A stretch of DNA of 64,000 nucleotides from Bryobacterales bacterium (GCA_027459465.1 DAIDIH010000359.1:1-64000); one strand, 5' to 3'; shown: positions 18,101-25,827, counted from the first letter of the stretch. Program-made: numbers and translations. Notes: generated from the sequence alone by a model not told the origin.

Positions 18101-20352
18101 TCATCTAGCGATTGGTAGCGAATCGCCAGCAATCCACACTGTTCGAGATTCGGTAGCGTGATGCGCCACCCCCTCTTCAAATCCCGGTACAGCCTATAGC
18201 CGAGGACGACGCGGAAAGCGGCCTGCGTGTCTTTCAGCGCCTGAAAACGCACCTGGGGATCGCGGGCGTACAGATCGAGAGGCAGTTTCAGCGCCTGGAA
18301 CACCTTCTCCGGCAGCGCGTCATGCGGAACGCCCTGAGCGCCGGCCTCGAACACAGCCTTGTACAAAGCCGACCGCAGCAGTCCAATTTCGATGAAGTCG
18401 TTGAAGTGGCCCGCCTGGAGAGAGGCATCCTGCCGGTTATCCGTGAAGCTGAGAAGCTTCCGTGCACGGTCGTTGAGGGTGGGCTCATTTTTCAGACTGC
18501 GGATTGACGACAGGCTCAAAATCGTTGTTGCAGTGCTCCTGCCTTCTGAACTAAGAGACGACAGCTTGGCGAAATCCGATCTCTGGCGCGCACCGTAGGA
18601 AACCTCGCAACTCAGACAGAAACGGAACGGTGCAGGAATGAAGCTCGCCTCCAGCCCGTTCTCGTCCTCCGTCCCATCCGAGGCGATCCGAACGATGGCG
18701 GGCACGTCGGGTCTCCGGCTCCTTTTGATCCGTCGGTCGTCACGGTGTTCCTCGAGCCAGTCTTCAGGCAAACGATCCATGAGTTCGTCAAGATCGGTCG
18801 GCCACGGACTATCAGAGCTCAGATACAGGAATCCGGGGACGGAATCGCCATCATTTTCCGTGTCGGACAGTTCACGAGGTTCAAATATCCGGGAGCCAGG
18901 CGATCCGGCGTTCGCTGCACGGACGCAGTAGTATTCCTGCCCGCATTCCCGGCAGAAGACCAGCGGCAGCAGAACCCGTTTCCGATCGCCGGGCACGAAT
19001 TGCTGCCCGTGGACAGTAATGAATCTCGACTGTTCGGGTTCCAGCGACCCATACACGGTGTCGCCGCGACTGATGAATTGATGTAGCCGAAACGCGAACG
19101 GCGGGAATCCCGTGTCGGGGTTCTTCGAGCACCGATAGGAGGCGAGAAGCATCTCCTGCAGCACCTTGTCACACTGGCCCTCCGGAAGCGACGTGGCCGC
19201 TGCCAACTGGACGGCCGCTCCGTCGTTTCCTGAAATGCTCCTTGGAGTGGCCCGGATCAGCCGCTGAGTACCATCCTCATGCCTCAATCCGAGGTTGGCC
19301 TCAATCCAGACCGCGAGTGGATCGGAAACAAACGATTCGTAATCGCTGGGTGGTGAGTCGCTGGCGATAATGCGCTGCCGCAGCTTCTGAGTGAATGAAT
19401 CTGCGTGAAGCGGGCCCAAATCCGTGGCAGGCCGAAGTGTCTCGCCGATTACGTTCTCGGGTTGCACCTCGGCACCGAAGAACTTGGACGCAATCCGGGC
19501 TACCTCTACTCGCTGTTCGTCGTGCGACCCGGCCCCGGCAAGGGTCGCGGACGTTCCAACGTACTGCAGAGTATCCTCGCCAATCCGATCACGAACCCGT
19601 CGGATCAGCATCGCCACGTCCGCACCCTGTCTGCCGCGGTAGGTGTGCAATTCATCCATGACGATGAACTTCAAACCCCGAGCCGACTCCACTAACCGTT
19701 TTTCGGCGGGCCGGGTGAGAATGAGCTCAAGCATCACATAGTTAGTAATAAGGATGTCCGGGGGATCGGCAAGGATGGCATCCCGCTGCGCGTCCTTCTC
19801 CTGTCCGGTGTACTGGGCGAACCGCACGGGCGGCTTGTCATCGGGGTAACCGTAGTAGAGGAACTTCTTCAGCTCTCCGTACTGGCTGTTCGCGAGGGCA
19901 TTCATCGGGTACACGATGATGGCCTGGATACCGCGACGGCTCCCGCGGTGGAGGATGTGGTTGACGATTGGAACGATGTACGCGAGGCTCTTGCCCGAGG
20001 CGGTTCCGGTGGTCAGGATATAGTTCTGCCCGCGAACGGCAACGCGAATCGCTTCCGACTGATGCTTGTAGAGCCGCAACGCCTTACCGGCGTTATTGGG
20101 CCCCGGCTGCTTATCCTTTTGGAATACGTTGGCGCACTCGTCGTGCAGAATCCGGGCCTCCACCAGCTCGTCGATCGAATCACCTGGTTCGAACGCCGGG
20201 TTAAGCTGGATCAGCGGATCCGGCCAGAGCAAGCCGGACGCCAGACCGCTCTCCACATGAGCGCGGATCCTCTGGTCGCGAATATGAATAAACCCGCGGA
20301 TGTATTCCGCGTAGTCGGCCACCAACTGCCTGCGAACTTCGAAAGCGTCCAT
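15166..20352 (-). CDS. Giant DEAD/DEAH helicase with DUF1998 and C-terminal Vsr/DUF559-like domain
   Basis: A 1728-residue protein. The helicase core has TGTASGKSLAY (motif I, about residue 114), IVMDELHTY (motif II, about 232), YVGTSATLAG, and YAQRSGRAGRSG (motif VI, about 1020), as in MrfA/Lhr-type DUF1998 helicases. Several Cys clusters follow the core: CRECGQEYYC, CLSCEVSYG, CESCGY with CERC near 1310-1330, and the DUF1998 signature CEAACYDCLMNYGNQ near 1576. The last ~90 residues (RPDFLYEDCLAAIYIDG, then GYTVIRFG) resemble the Vsr/DUF559 nuclease fold. The combined size is near DrmA plus DrmB, or Druantia DruE. The gene heads the helicase operon and probably has its own promoter in the 260-nt gap upstream. 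Confidence 0.85.
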   Translation of the reverse strand: MDAFEVRRQLVADYAEYIRGFIHIRDQRIRAHVESGLASGLLWPDPLIQLNPAFEPGDSIDELVEARILHDECANVFQKDKQPGPNNAGKALRLYKHQSEAIRVAVRGQNYILTTGTASGKSLAYIVPIVNHILHRGSRRGIQAIIVYPMNALANSQYGELKKFLYYGYPDDKPPVRFAQYTGQEKDAQRDAILADPPDILITNYVMLELILTRPAEKRLVESARGLKFIVMDELHTYRGRQGADVAMLIRRVRDRIGEDTLQYVGTSATLAGAGSHDEQRVEVARIASKFFGAEVQPENVIGETLRPATDLGPLHADSFTQKLRQRIIASDSPPSDYESFVSDPLAVWIEANLGLRHEDGTQRLIRATPRSISGNDGAAVQLAAATSLPEGQCDKVLQEMLLASYRCSKNPDTGFPPFAFRLHQFISRGDTVYGSLEPEQSRFITVHGQQFVPGDRKRVLLPLVFCRECGQEYYCVRAANAGSPGSRIFEPRELSDTENDGDSVPGFLYLSSDSPWPTDLDELMDRLPEDWLEEHRDDRRIKRSRRPDVPAIVRIASDGTEDENGLEASFIPAPFRFCLSCEVSYGARQRSDFAKLSSLSSEGRSTATTILSLSSIRSLKNEPTLNDRARKLLSFTDNRQDASLQAGHFNDFIEIGLLRSALYKAVFEAGAQGVPHDALPEKVFQALKLPLDLYARDPQVRFQALKDTQAAFRVVLGYRLYRDLKRGWRITLPNLEQCGLLAIRYQSLDELSEAEEEWSACHPALAGALPATRLKVAKVLLDYMRRELAIQVDYLDSAYQERIRQQSSQHLREPWAIDESEQLEHAAILFPRQILEHDDYGGYLYVSARGGFGQYLRRSSTFPEFHQRIPLNETEPIIRQLLGLLRLAGIVKEVVEPRNADDVAGYQLAASSLLWLAGDGTRSFHDPIRVPNAPATGGRTNPFFVDFYKRVAQTAQGLEAREHTAQVPAELRIDREQRFAEAKLPVLYCSPTMELGVDIRELNAVNLRNVPPTPANYAQRSGRAGRSGQPALVFSYCSTGSPHDQYFFKRPESMVAGAVTPPRLDLVNEDLLRAHVHSIWLAETGLGLGRTLKDILDLSGDEPTLELLPGVINDLESAHAKAKAKARSERVLSCIGEALPFTDGDPGRWLDKILAQVRLNFEQACERWRDLYRAAHAQARLQGKIILDATRSPEEKKQAERLRREAEEQVRLLTEAENVVQSDFYSYRYFASEGFLPGYSFPRLPLSAFIPGRRQTKNREEYLSRPRFLAISEFGPRAVVYHEGSRYRINRVILPVGENQEIATRRAKQCESCGYLHPIASGDGVDLCERCKNPLGTPLHSLFRLQNVTTKRTDRINSDEEERLRLGFELKTGVRFTESAGRPTHRVATVERDGAILARLDLGSAATIWRINLGWRRRKNKEQHGFLLDTERGYWATNEIASDDDDPDPLSARTMRVVPYVEDRRNCLLLEPAGKLPPAMMASLAAAMKAALQVRFQLEDSELAVEALPNEDERRLILFYEAAEGGAGVLRTLLDDPEVLQDVARKALEICHFDPVTFEDRKRAPRAREDCEAACYDCLMNYGNQRDHKLLDRKAILELLIQMSGARVIASPVHQPLHEHLAGLERLCESGLERRWLHYLEAASLKLPSKAQPRIDACHARPDFLYEDCLAAIYIDGPPHDFPERQARDRAQTDSMEDLGYTVIRFGHEEDWEARVALYPQVFGRHS

Positions 20353-20615
20353 GGTAGTTCTTCTGCGGCGCCATGTCGTTTGGAACGCTCCAAGGCGGCC
20401 AAGGCCTTCAAAGGCAAGAAGACCAGAGACTCATAATCTATCACCATGACTGCAAACAGGGCCGGGCTCAGGCTGCCGGCGAAAGCGGTCCTGGCAGAGG
20501 AACAACAGCCCTTTGGGCATGCTCTGCCCAACCGCGCCCACGATGGAAAGGCCACGGCTTGGCTGAGGGAGCATGGCCAGGTGCTGGAAAGAGGATATTT
20601 TGAAGCGCCCTCAGG

Positions 20616-21338
20616 TTAGCTCGCCAGCCACTTTGCGTAAGCCCGGATGTCAATCATCGGAACCGTGGCGCTGCTCTGCAGGAGCGCGATGAGCTCGAAT
20701 AAGAATGCCGTCGCGGGTTTGCCAACCGGGCTAATTGCGTGGCACCCACCGTTGCCACAGCCGAACATCCCATGCGCGGCCACACAGCCGATATCGAGGC
20801 GCCCCTCAGCTTCGCCATGACCGAGGGTGTCCAGCAGCGGCTGGCCCAGAGGCGGCTTCCAGTCGCTCTCAAAGGTGAGAAGGCCGCCGAAGATGTGGGG
20901 CAGGGGCCTGGGAGGATAGGTGCCTCCGGCGTGCGGGATGGGCAAGCTCGTGCGGTGAAGGCGCCGCACGCTCGCGATCTTCTTCTGAGCGTAATGGACC
21001 AGGTCGGAACTGATGGTCTGCTTGGCCTCGAATACGGCGTATACGCTCTCCGCAGGGATGATGGTCTGGCCTTCATATTTGAAGATGAACGGCGAGTACT
21101 GTCTGTCGAACACTACTACGTCGATCTGCTCGCTGAAGGTGCCGGCGCTGTCCACGACGTGCGCCTTGGCCGCCTGGTAACGCTGCGGAAGATAGGTCTG
21201 GAACAGTTCCAGCCACACCTTCTCGCTGGCATCGCCCTTGGTAACGGGATGCGCGAAGGACCGGCGGGCGATCGCCAGCCGACCTTCAATGTCATCGTGC
21301 AGGCTGGACAGCAGTTTGATGAGAGACCAGTCATTCAC
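20616..21338 (-). CDS. DUF6602-like PD-(D/E)XK protein, probable CBASS effector nuclease
   Basis: About 240 residues. The sequence contains ASEKVWLELFQTYLP, then SEQIDVVVFD and YAVFEAKQ. The Asp of the IDVVV strand and the E-x-K of FEAK form a PD-(D/E)XK catalytic signature with an upstream helix Glu. I recognise the family as DUF6602-like. A GTG at 21353 overlaps the CD-NTase stop, but the GTG at 21338 has a better ribosome binding site (GAGGAG, 7 nt away). As the last gene of the CD-NTase/HORMA/TRIP13 operon it holds the effector position. Related type III CBASS operons use the PD-(D/E)XK nuclease NucC at about this length. Activation by a cyclic oligonucleotide is inference. Alternatively it could be an unrelated nuclease hitch-hiking in the operon. 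Confidence 0.75.
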   Translation of the reverse strand: MNDWSLIKLLSSLHDDIEGRLAIARRSFAHPVTKGDASEKVWLELFQTYLPQRYQAAKAHVVDSAGTFSEQIDVVVFDRQYSPFIFKYEGQTIIPAESVYAVFEAKQTISSDLVHYAQKKIASVRRLHRTSLPIPHAGGTYPPRPLPHIFGGLLTFESDWKPPLGQPLLDTLGHGEAEGRLDIGCVAAHGMFGCGNGGCHAISPVGKPATAFLFELIALLQSSATVPMIDIRAYAKWLAS

Positions 21339-21349
21339 GGTGCAGCTCC

Positions 21350-22240
21350 TCACGACAGCGGGAAATAATCGCCTAGGATCTCACGCCACAGCCGCAGTGC
21401 CTCACCCTGCCGGCCGGTTTGCTCGGCCCTGGCCGCCAGCGCCGCCTTGCGCTGTGCCTCCTGAAGCGCCTTCCGGGCGTTCGTCACCAGCTCCGGCGTC
21501 ATCTGATCGGAGACCGGAGGCCCAAGGTTCGCCGGATCGGGCCACTCCCGGCCGATATTCGCCTCCATCGCTGCGAAGAGATTGCGCACTTCGTTGGGGT
21601 AGCTTGAGAATGGCGGCTCGACCAGATCCTCAGCCATCACTTCAATCAGGAAAGACGGCTTGATGGGCTTCCCGTTCGCCCGGTTCCAGCCCTTGACCAT
21701 CTTTACCAGCGGCACCCAATGGCCGCCCATCTCGTTGTTCTTTGCGGTGGCCTGTTCCTTGTGCTTTCCCGGGTTCGTTTTGATCCAGGTGCCCGTCACT
21801 TTATCCGGTATCTCGTATTCGTCATTGCCCGACTCGAATGCGGGGACGGTGTCGATGCTGAGGACCTTGCCTTCGTGGTCCTCCGGGTAGTACGTCTTCT
21901 CAAACTGCACCGTCACCGCGCGCCGGCAGATCTCCGTCTGGTCCTTCTCGGAATATTTCTTCCGGAGGCAGCTGTCGAACGCCTCCAGGATTTCCAGGGG
22001 CGGCTTATCGCGCCGCCCTTTTTCCGTGTCCGACAGCACGAAAAGGATGTCCACATCCTTCAGCGGTTTTGTTTTCGTGTGGCGTTTGTAGGAGCCGGAA
22101 AGAAAGTCGGTCTTCACGTCGAAGCCGCCGCGGATGCAATCGCGCACGTCGCTATGCCGCCGCGCCGCATCTTTCCTCTCCGTCTCGCTCAGTTCGAGCC
22201 TTTTCCGGAACTTCTCGAACGCCTCCGTCGTGCTGAGCAT
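21350..22240 (-). CDS. CBASS CD-NTase (cyclic oligonucleotide synthase)
   Basis: A 296-residue nucleotidyltransferase of the polymerase-beta fold. The active site reads FLSGSYKRHT (Gly-Ser at 49-50), then LKDVDILFVL (Asp62 and Asp64), and the third carboxylate in VLSIDTVPAF (Asp130). The C-terminal helical half (PLVKMVKGWN, SFLIEVMAEDLV) matches the OAS/CD-NTase helical domain. These enzymes make cyclic di- or trinucleotides when phage infection is sensed. In type III CBASS the enzyme is switched on by a closed HORMA partner and switched off by TRIP13, and all three are next to each other here. The product nucleotide cannot be read from the sequence. The stop overlaps the first effector start codon. 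Confidence 0.92.
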   Translation of the reverse strand: MLSTTEAFEKFRKRLELSETERKDAARRHSDVRDCIRGGFDVKTDFLSGSYKRHTKTKPLKDVDILFVLSDTEKGRRDKPPLEILEAFDSCLRKKYSEKDQTEICRRAVTVQFEKTYYPEDHEGKVLSIDTVPAFESGNDEYEIPDKVTGTWIKTNPGKHKEQATAKNNEMGGHWVPLVKMVKGWNRANGKPIKPSFLIEVMAEDLVEPPFSSYPNEVRNLFAAMEANIGREWPDPANLGPPVSDQMTPELVTNARKALQEAQRKAALAARAEQTGRQGEALRLWREILGDYFPLS

Positions 22241-22241
22241 G

Positions 22242-22739
22242 CTACCTCCAGTAGGTAACGCCGGCAGTCATGTGGCCAGTCGCGATCACGGTTCCCGCCT
22301 GGCGCGCGGACATGCCGTCCGTGGAAAGAAAGGTGCAGGTCGTGAAACCGGACAGTGCCGGGGCACCGGGATCGGTGCAGAGAAGGATGCGGTAGGTGCA
22401 GTCGGTGCTGGGCCTTGCCGACTTTGCGATCAGCTGGCGCAGGTAGGCTTTGTCGAGCCACATATCGTCATCCACGCCGGAGCCTACGTAGCCGAGGGGG
22501 AATTCCCACCGCGCGGAGGCCACCGACAAATGCGGCCGGAAAAACTCGACCACGATGTTGTTCAGGTGGCCAGAATGCAGCCAAGTCTTGATGCCGCGCT
22601 CGATCGTCTCCCAGTCCTGCATTAGTTTGCTCGGGCTGATGCCGTTTTCCCGAATGACCTCGCGCAGCGTGTTGCGCAGGTTGTCGCTGAGGAAGACGAT
22701 GCTGTGCGTCTGCGTGAAGGTTTGGATGTGCGTGCCCAT
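22242..22739 (-). CDS. cap7: Bacterial HORMA protein, CBASS activator (Cap7)
   Basis: A 165-residue protein that matches the bacterial HORMA family 1 pattern: it opens with TQTFTQTHSIVFLSDNLRNT, continues with DWETIERGIKTWLHSGHL and VVEFFRPHL, and ends with FTTCTFLSTDGMSARQAGTVI. The C-terminal part would be the safety-belt region that wraps a closure-motif peptide. In type III CBASS the closed form binds and activates the CD-NTase. The stop codon lies 1-2 nt from the CD-NTase start, consistent with stoichiometric production. The N-terminal TQTFTQTH strand and length fit the family well. What peptide it senses, such as a phage capsid or tail protein, is not visible here. Confidence 0.88.
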   Translation of the reverse strand: MGTHIQTFTQTHSIVFLSDNLRNTLREVIRENGISPSKLMQDWETIERGIKTWLHSGHLNNIVVEFFRPHLSVASARWEFPLGYVGSGVDDDMWLDKAYLRQLIAKSARPSTDCTYRILLCTDPGAPALSGFTTCTFLSTDGMSARQAGTVIATGHMTAGVTYWR

Positions 22740-22742
22740 GCA

Positions 22743-23213
22743 CTAAAGCCCCTCTTTGATATTCCAGTCCACGACCACACCGCCGCTCTTCGCGCCCGAT
22801 GTTTCCGCCTGTTCTTCCGCCCTGTCGGCTTCCTCCACGTCGAAGACTTTGACTCGCGGCGACGTCGCGGCGAACGATTCCTTCACCCAGGCGATGTTCT
22901 CGTTATCGCAGGGCACATGCATCGTCCAGTCTCCCGCCGTGGGATTCCATGTCAGCGCATCGACGCTGCCGCCCTCTTCCACCGCTTTCATGCCGTAACG
23001 GCAGTAGATTCGCAGCTGCGCGCCCACGCCTTCGAGCATGATGGCGCGGGCTGCTGGGTGTTCGTCAGTGATGATCGAACCCATTACGCCCGCCGCACTC
23101 TTGAGCTGTTGAACGTCTTTCGATCCCTTGCCGGTAACGAGGTCGATGATCTGCTGCCAGGTTTCCCCGGCCGAGCGTAACGGAATGGAGCTGATATCGC
23201 GCCGAACCCTCAT
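22743..23213 (-). CDS. Second small type III CBASS protein (Cap8/second-HORMA candidate)
   Basis: A 156-residue protein encoded between TRIP13 and HORMA, overlapping the TRIP13 gene by 4 nt and 3 nt before the HORMA gene. It has an N-terminal strand-rich core (QIIDLVTGKGSKDVQQLKSA, then RIYCRYGMKA), a charged linker, and a C-terminal tail GVVVDWNIKEGL. Type III operons with two HORMA-class proteins are known; a second one can present a closure motif to the first. The hydrophobic tail VVVDWNI is a plausible closure motif. I cannot show a HORMA fold from the sequence, so this is placement plus length. It has no signal peptide or enzymatic motif. Confidence 0.65.
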   Translation of the reverse strand: MRVRRDISSIPLRSAGETWQQIIDLVTGKGSKDVQQLKSAAGVMGSIITDEHPAARAIMLEGVGAQLRIYCRYGMKAVEEGGSVDALTWNPTAGDWTMHVPCDNENIAWVKESFAATSPRVKVFDVEEADRAEEQAETSGAKSGGVVVDWNIKEGL

Positions 23214-24118
23214 TGGGCCATTTCCTCCTGTGTGCTTAAAGAACGCCTGAAGGCCGACTCGATTTGCGCCCGCGTGAGCTTATTGGGATCTTTTGCCGTT
23301 TCGATGTCCGACCCGATAGCTACGAAGATTTCTTTGCGGATGCGCCGCCCGTCGAGTCCCTCAGCGATTTTGGCGAGACGCTCGGCATCCGACTCCAGCG
23401 CGCGCACGCTCTTCCATACGCCGCCTATGGCCTTCAGCGTCTCGGAAATGATTTCGCGGCGGGCCTCCTGGTCCGGGAGCCCCATTGCCTCGACGTGATC
23501 CGCCCTTGACAGAATTGCCTTGTCCAATGCTTTGGGGAAATTCGTTGTGGCTATCAGCAGGACGTTCTTGTGATCGCGTGTAAGCCGGTCCATGCCCGCC
23601 AGCGCCGCATCGGTCGCCCGGTGCACGTCAATCGGGTTCGCCTCCAGGCTCAGCTGGTGCCGCGATACGGCCAGCGTCTCGACCTCGTCCAGGAGCACGA
23701 TAGCCGCGCCATGCATCGCCATTTCCGGGATGGTCTGTTCGAACAGCTTGGCAACCGCCTGTTGGCTTCGGCCGTGCGCCGAACTCATGAGCGCGTGCGG
23801 GTCGATTTCCACATAGGTGGTCTTCGTGCCGCTGAGCTGGTGGGCAATCTGGTTCGCCAGGCCGCGCGCCAGTGTCGTTTTTCCCGTGCCCGGCGCGCCG
23901 GTGAGCAGGATCAGTCCGTGCAGCGGCGCCAGCTCGAACGGAAGCTTCTGCCGCATCGTGAACGACAGAAGCGATTGGGCCAGCAGGCGCTCTCGGACGC
24001 CGGCCGACACCTTGATCGACGTCCAGGCCGGCGAAAAATCGTCATCGGGCAGCCGGCATTTGCGCGCGACGCCGTCAGGATTGCCTATGCTGCTGATTTC
24101 TCGTGACATGCGGCCCAA
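23210..24118 (-). CDS. cap6: TRIP13/Pch2-like AAA+ ATPase, CBASS off-switch (Cap6)
   Basis: A 302-residue AAA+ protein with Walker A GAPGTGKTT at about 74-82, Walker B IVLLDEVETL at 140-149, sensor-1 LLIATTNFPKALD, and an arginine-finger region AILSRADH. Pch2/TRIP13 proteins unfold the HORMA safety belt, so this enzyme should disassemble the active HORMA-CD-NTase complex and prevent autoimmunity. It is the first gene of the operon, and its start overlaps no other gene; the intergenic promoter region is shared with the divergent regulator. The Met at 24109 is an alternative start. Confidence in the role is high because all type III components occur in order. Confidence 0.9.
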   Translation of the reverse strand: MGRMSREISSIGNPDGVARKCRLPDDDFSPAWTSIKVSAGVRERLLAQSLLSFTMRQKLPFELAPLHGLILLTGAPGTGKTTLARGLANQIAHQLSGTKTTYVEIDPHALMSSAHGRSQQAVAKLFEQTIPEMAMHGAAIVLLDEVETLAVSRHQLSLEANPIDVHRATDAALAGMDRLTRDHKNVLLIATTNFPKALDKAILSRADHVEAMGLPDQEARREIISETLKAIGGVWKSVRALESDAERLAKIAEGLDGRRIRKEIFVAIGSDIETAKDPNKLTRAQIESAFRRSLSTQEEMAQ

Positions 24119-24136
24119 AATTCCTCAAAAACCATC

Positions 24137-24165
24137 TTGATCGTACTCTGAATTCAGTTTACACT
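24137..24165 (+). promoter_or_regulatory. Divergent promoter with a palindromic operator candidate
   Basis: On the plus strand TTGATC (24137-24142) and TACACT (24160-24165) are 17 nt apart, a reasonable sigma70-type promoter for the XRE-ImmA gene. The spacer contains the perfect palindrome CTGAATTCAG at 24148-24157. An XRE repressor bound there would block this promoter and could also affect the divergent CBASS promoter. A strong ribosome binding site AAGGAGG lies at 24195-24201, 5 nt before the ATG at 24207. The promoter call is by eye. Confidence 0.55.
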
Positions 24166-24206
24166 ACATATGGAAGTTGGTCAATCGTAAACCGAAGGAG
24201 GATGCC

Positions 24207-25304
24207 ATGATTGCCGATCGCATCAAGCTGGCGCGCCGCAAGGCAGGGTTTTCATTGCGCGAACTGTCTTCGGCGATGAATAACAAGGTGACTGCCCAGG
24301 CCATCGGAAAGTACGAGCGGGGCGAGGATATACCCAGTTCCGGCGTGCTTTCGGCGCTCTCGAAGACGCTCGGCGTCTCTTTAAGCTATCTGATGGACAC
24401 CGGGGGCATCGCGCTGTCGGGCGTTGAATTCCGTACCAAGGCGAATACGACCGCCCGTGATCGCGCCCATGTCGAGACCGAGGTACTCGAATGGATCGAA
24501 CGTTACCTGCAGATCGAATTAATCCTCGACCTCGACAGCGCGGAGTGGCAGTGCCCTGTTCCGTGCCCGGTCCATCTGGGCGAGGTGGCCGGCGCCGAAC
24601 AGCTTGCCAATGACGTGCGCCAGCAATGGAAGCTCGGCATCGATCCGATTCCGAACATGACCGAGTTGCTGGAGGAGAAGGGCCTGAAGGTGCTGACGGT
24701 CCCTCTGCCGGACCGGGTGTCAGGGTTTACCTGCATGGTGCGGCGGGGGGAAGGCCAGTCCGACCTTCCCGTCATCGTCGTCAATAGCCGGTTCTCGCTC
24801 GAACGCCGACGGCTGACCCTTGCCCATGAACTGGCGCACCGCCTCACCGACACCAACGCTCTGGGTGAGAAGGAGGAGGAGAAGGCGGCTACCCTGTTTG
24901 CCGGAGCGTTTCTAATGCCGCGCGAGCACTTGCTCAGGGAGGTCGGTAAGAACCGCAATGCGTTGGGCTATAAGGAGCTGATCGACCTCAAGCGCCTCTA
25001 TCGCGTCAGCGGCGTGGCGCTCCTGATGAGGCTGCGACAAGTCGGGGTCATCAGCGAGTCCACCCTGGTCTATGCATTCCAGTCCATTGCCCGGGGCTGG
25101 CGGACTCAGGAGCCGATGGAAATCGAAGCCGAAGAACACCGCGGTCGGCGTGAGCGGGCGCTCCGGTTTGAGCGGCTCTGCTATCGCGCGCTTGCGGAAG
25201 GGATGGTCTCACTTACCAAAGCCACCGAACTTCTCCGGCTGCCAGCCTCCGAGGTCGAGACCGGGCTGAAAGGTCCGCAGTACGCCGATGCGGATCATCG
25301 TTAG
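24207..25304 (+). CDS. XRE repressor fused to ImmA/IrrE metallopeptidase, divergent from CBASS
   Basis: A 365-residue protein starting at the ATG after AAGGAGG. Residues 1-65 form an XRE helix-turn-helix (FSLRELSSAMNNKVTAQAIG, KYERGEDIPSS). About residues 200-230 hold the zinc peptidase signature LAHELAHR (HExxH) and a downstream E-K-A-A-x-x-F-A-G-A-F-L-M-P motif, as in ImmA/IrrE. Such fusions bind DNA and cleave themselves or partners under DNA damage. In some CBASS operons separate genes CapH (repressor) and CapP (peptidase) perform that task, so this may be a fused counterpart. It is followed, with a 17-nt overlap, by a PIN-domain gene, which is also a common ImmA neighbour, so a toxin-antitoxin role is the alternative. 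Confidence 0.85.
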   Translation: MIADRIKLARRKAGFSLRELSSAMNNKVTAQAIGKYERGEDIPSSGVLSALSKTLGVSLSYLMDTGGIALSGVEFRTKANTTARDRAHVETEVLEWIERYLQIELILDLDSAEWQCPVPCPVHLGEVAGAEQLANDVRQQWKLGIDPIPNMTELLEEKGLKVLTVPLPDRVSGFTCMVRRGEGQSDLPVIVVNSRFSLERRRLTLAHELAHRLTDTNALGEKEEEKAATLFAGAFLMPREHLLREVGKNRNALGYKELIDLKRLYRVSGVALLMRLRQVGVISESTLVYAFQSIARGWRTQEPMEIEAEEHRGRRERALRFERLCYRALAEGMVSLTKATELLRLPASEVETGLKGPQYADADHR

Positions 25305-25797
25305 CGATAGCAGTTGCCTCATCGATCTACGAAAGGGATCGCTGCTGGAGCTTTTTCTGCGGCTCCCCTACGAGTTCCTTATACCGAATACGCTGTTCGA
25401 CGAGGAACTGTTGAAGTTCAATGATGCGCAGAAGGAGGTTCTCCTGCAAGGCGGGTTGAAGGTCGTCGACCTGCCCGGAGAACGCGTCATGCGCGCCCAA
25501 CAGGTCGTCCGAACCGTGCCGCACCTGTCTGTCCATGATGGCTTCGCGTTCGCGCTGGCCGAGAGTCATCCGGGGTGCATCCTGCTCAGCAGCGACGGCG
25601 AACTACGCAAATTTGCGTCCGACCACCAGATTGAGGTGCACGGTGTCCTCTGGATACTGGACGAACTGCACCGTTGCAAGCTTGCCACCGCGGCCCGGCT
25701 GGAATCGGTGCTGACGCTGTTTTCCAGGGATGTGACCGTGCGCCTTCCGCCCAAGGAAGTCGCAGCCTGCCTGAAGCGGTACAGGAAAGGTGAGTGA
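25288..25797 (+). CDS. PIN-domain-like ribonuclease/toxin
   Basis: A 169-residue protein. Acidic residues sit in PIN-like positions: VSDSSCLIDL at the N-terminus, a helix Glu in NTLFDEELL, VHDGFAFALAE in the middle, and LSSDGELRKFA near residue 100. PIN domains are metal-dependent RNases, often toxins. The start lies inside the end of the XRE-ImmA gene, which indicates tight co-translation, and the upstream protein could be its antitoxin or activator. There is no membrane segment. I would call it a toxin in a TA pair, but a role in the CBASS control region is possible. Confidence 0.72.
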   Translation: MRIIVSDSSCLIDLRKGSLLELFLRLPYEFLIPNTLFDEELLKFNDAQKEVLLQGGLKVVDLPGERVMRAQQVVRTVPHLSVHDGFAFALAESHPGCILLSSDGELRKFASDHQIEVHGVLWILDELHRCKLATAARLESVLTLFSRDVTVRLPPKEVAACLKRYRKGE

Positions 25798-25799
25798 GC

Positions 25800-25827
25800 G
25801 CTCCCTAGAGGGGGCTCCCTAGAGGGG
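25800..25827. repeat. Two tandem 14-bp repeats after the PIN gene
   Basis: GCTCCCTAGAGGGG occurs twice in direct succession (25800-25813 and 25814-25827), a few bases after the PIN stop codon. Each copy contains the palindrome CCCTAGAGGG with one mismatch. The function is unknown; it could be a weak terminator or a remnant of a site. Confidence 0.8.

Noticed and set aside
8077..20352. BREX or type I restriction operon
   Set aside because: No PglZ, BrxC, HsdS or HsdR-like gene is present; DUF1998 plus SNF2 plus methylase fits DISARM-like systems better.
20446..20619. Plus-strand 57-residue frame in the gap between the DUF1998 helicase and the DUF6602 gene
   Set aside because: No domain, no clear ribosome binding site and antisense to the expected promoter region; not supported enough to annotate.
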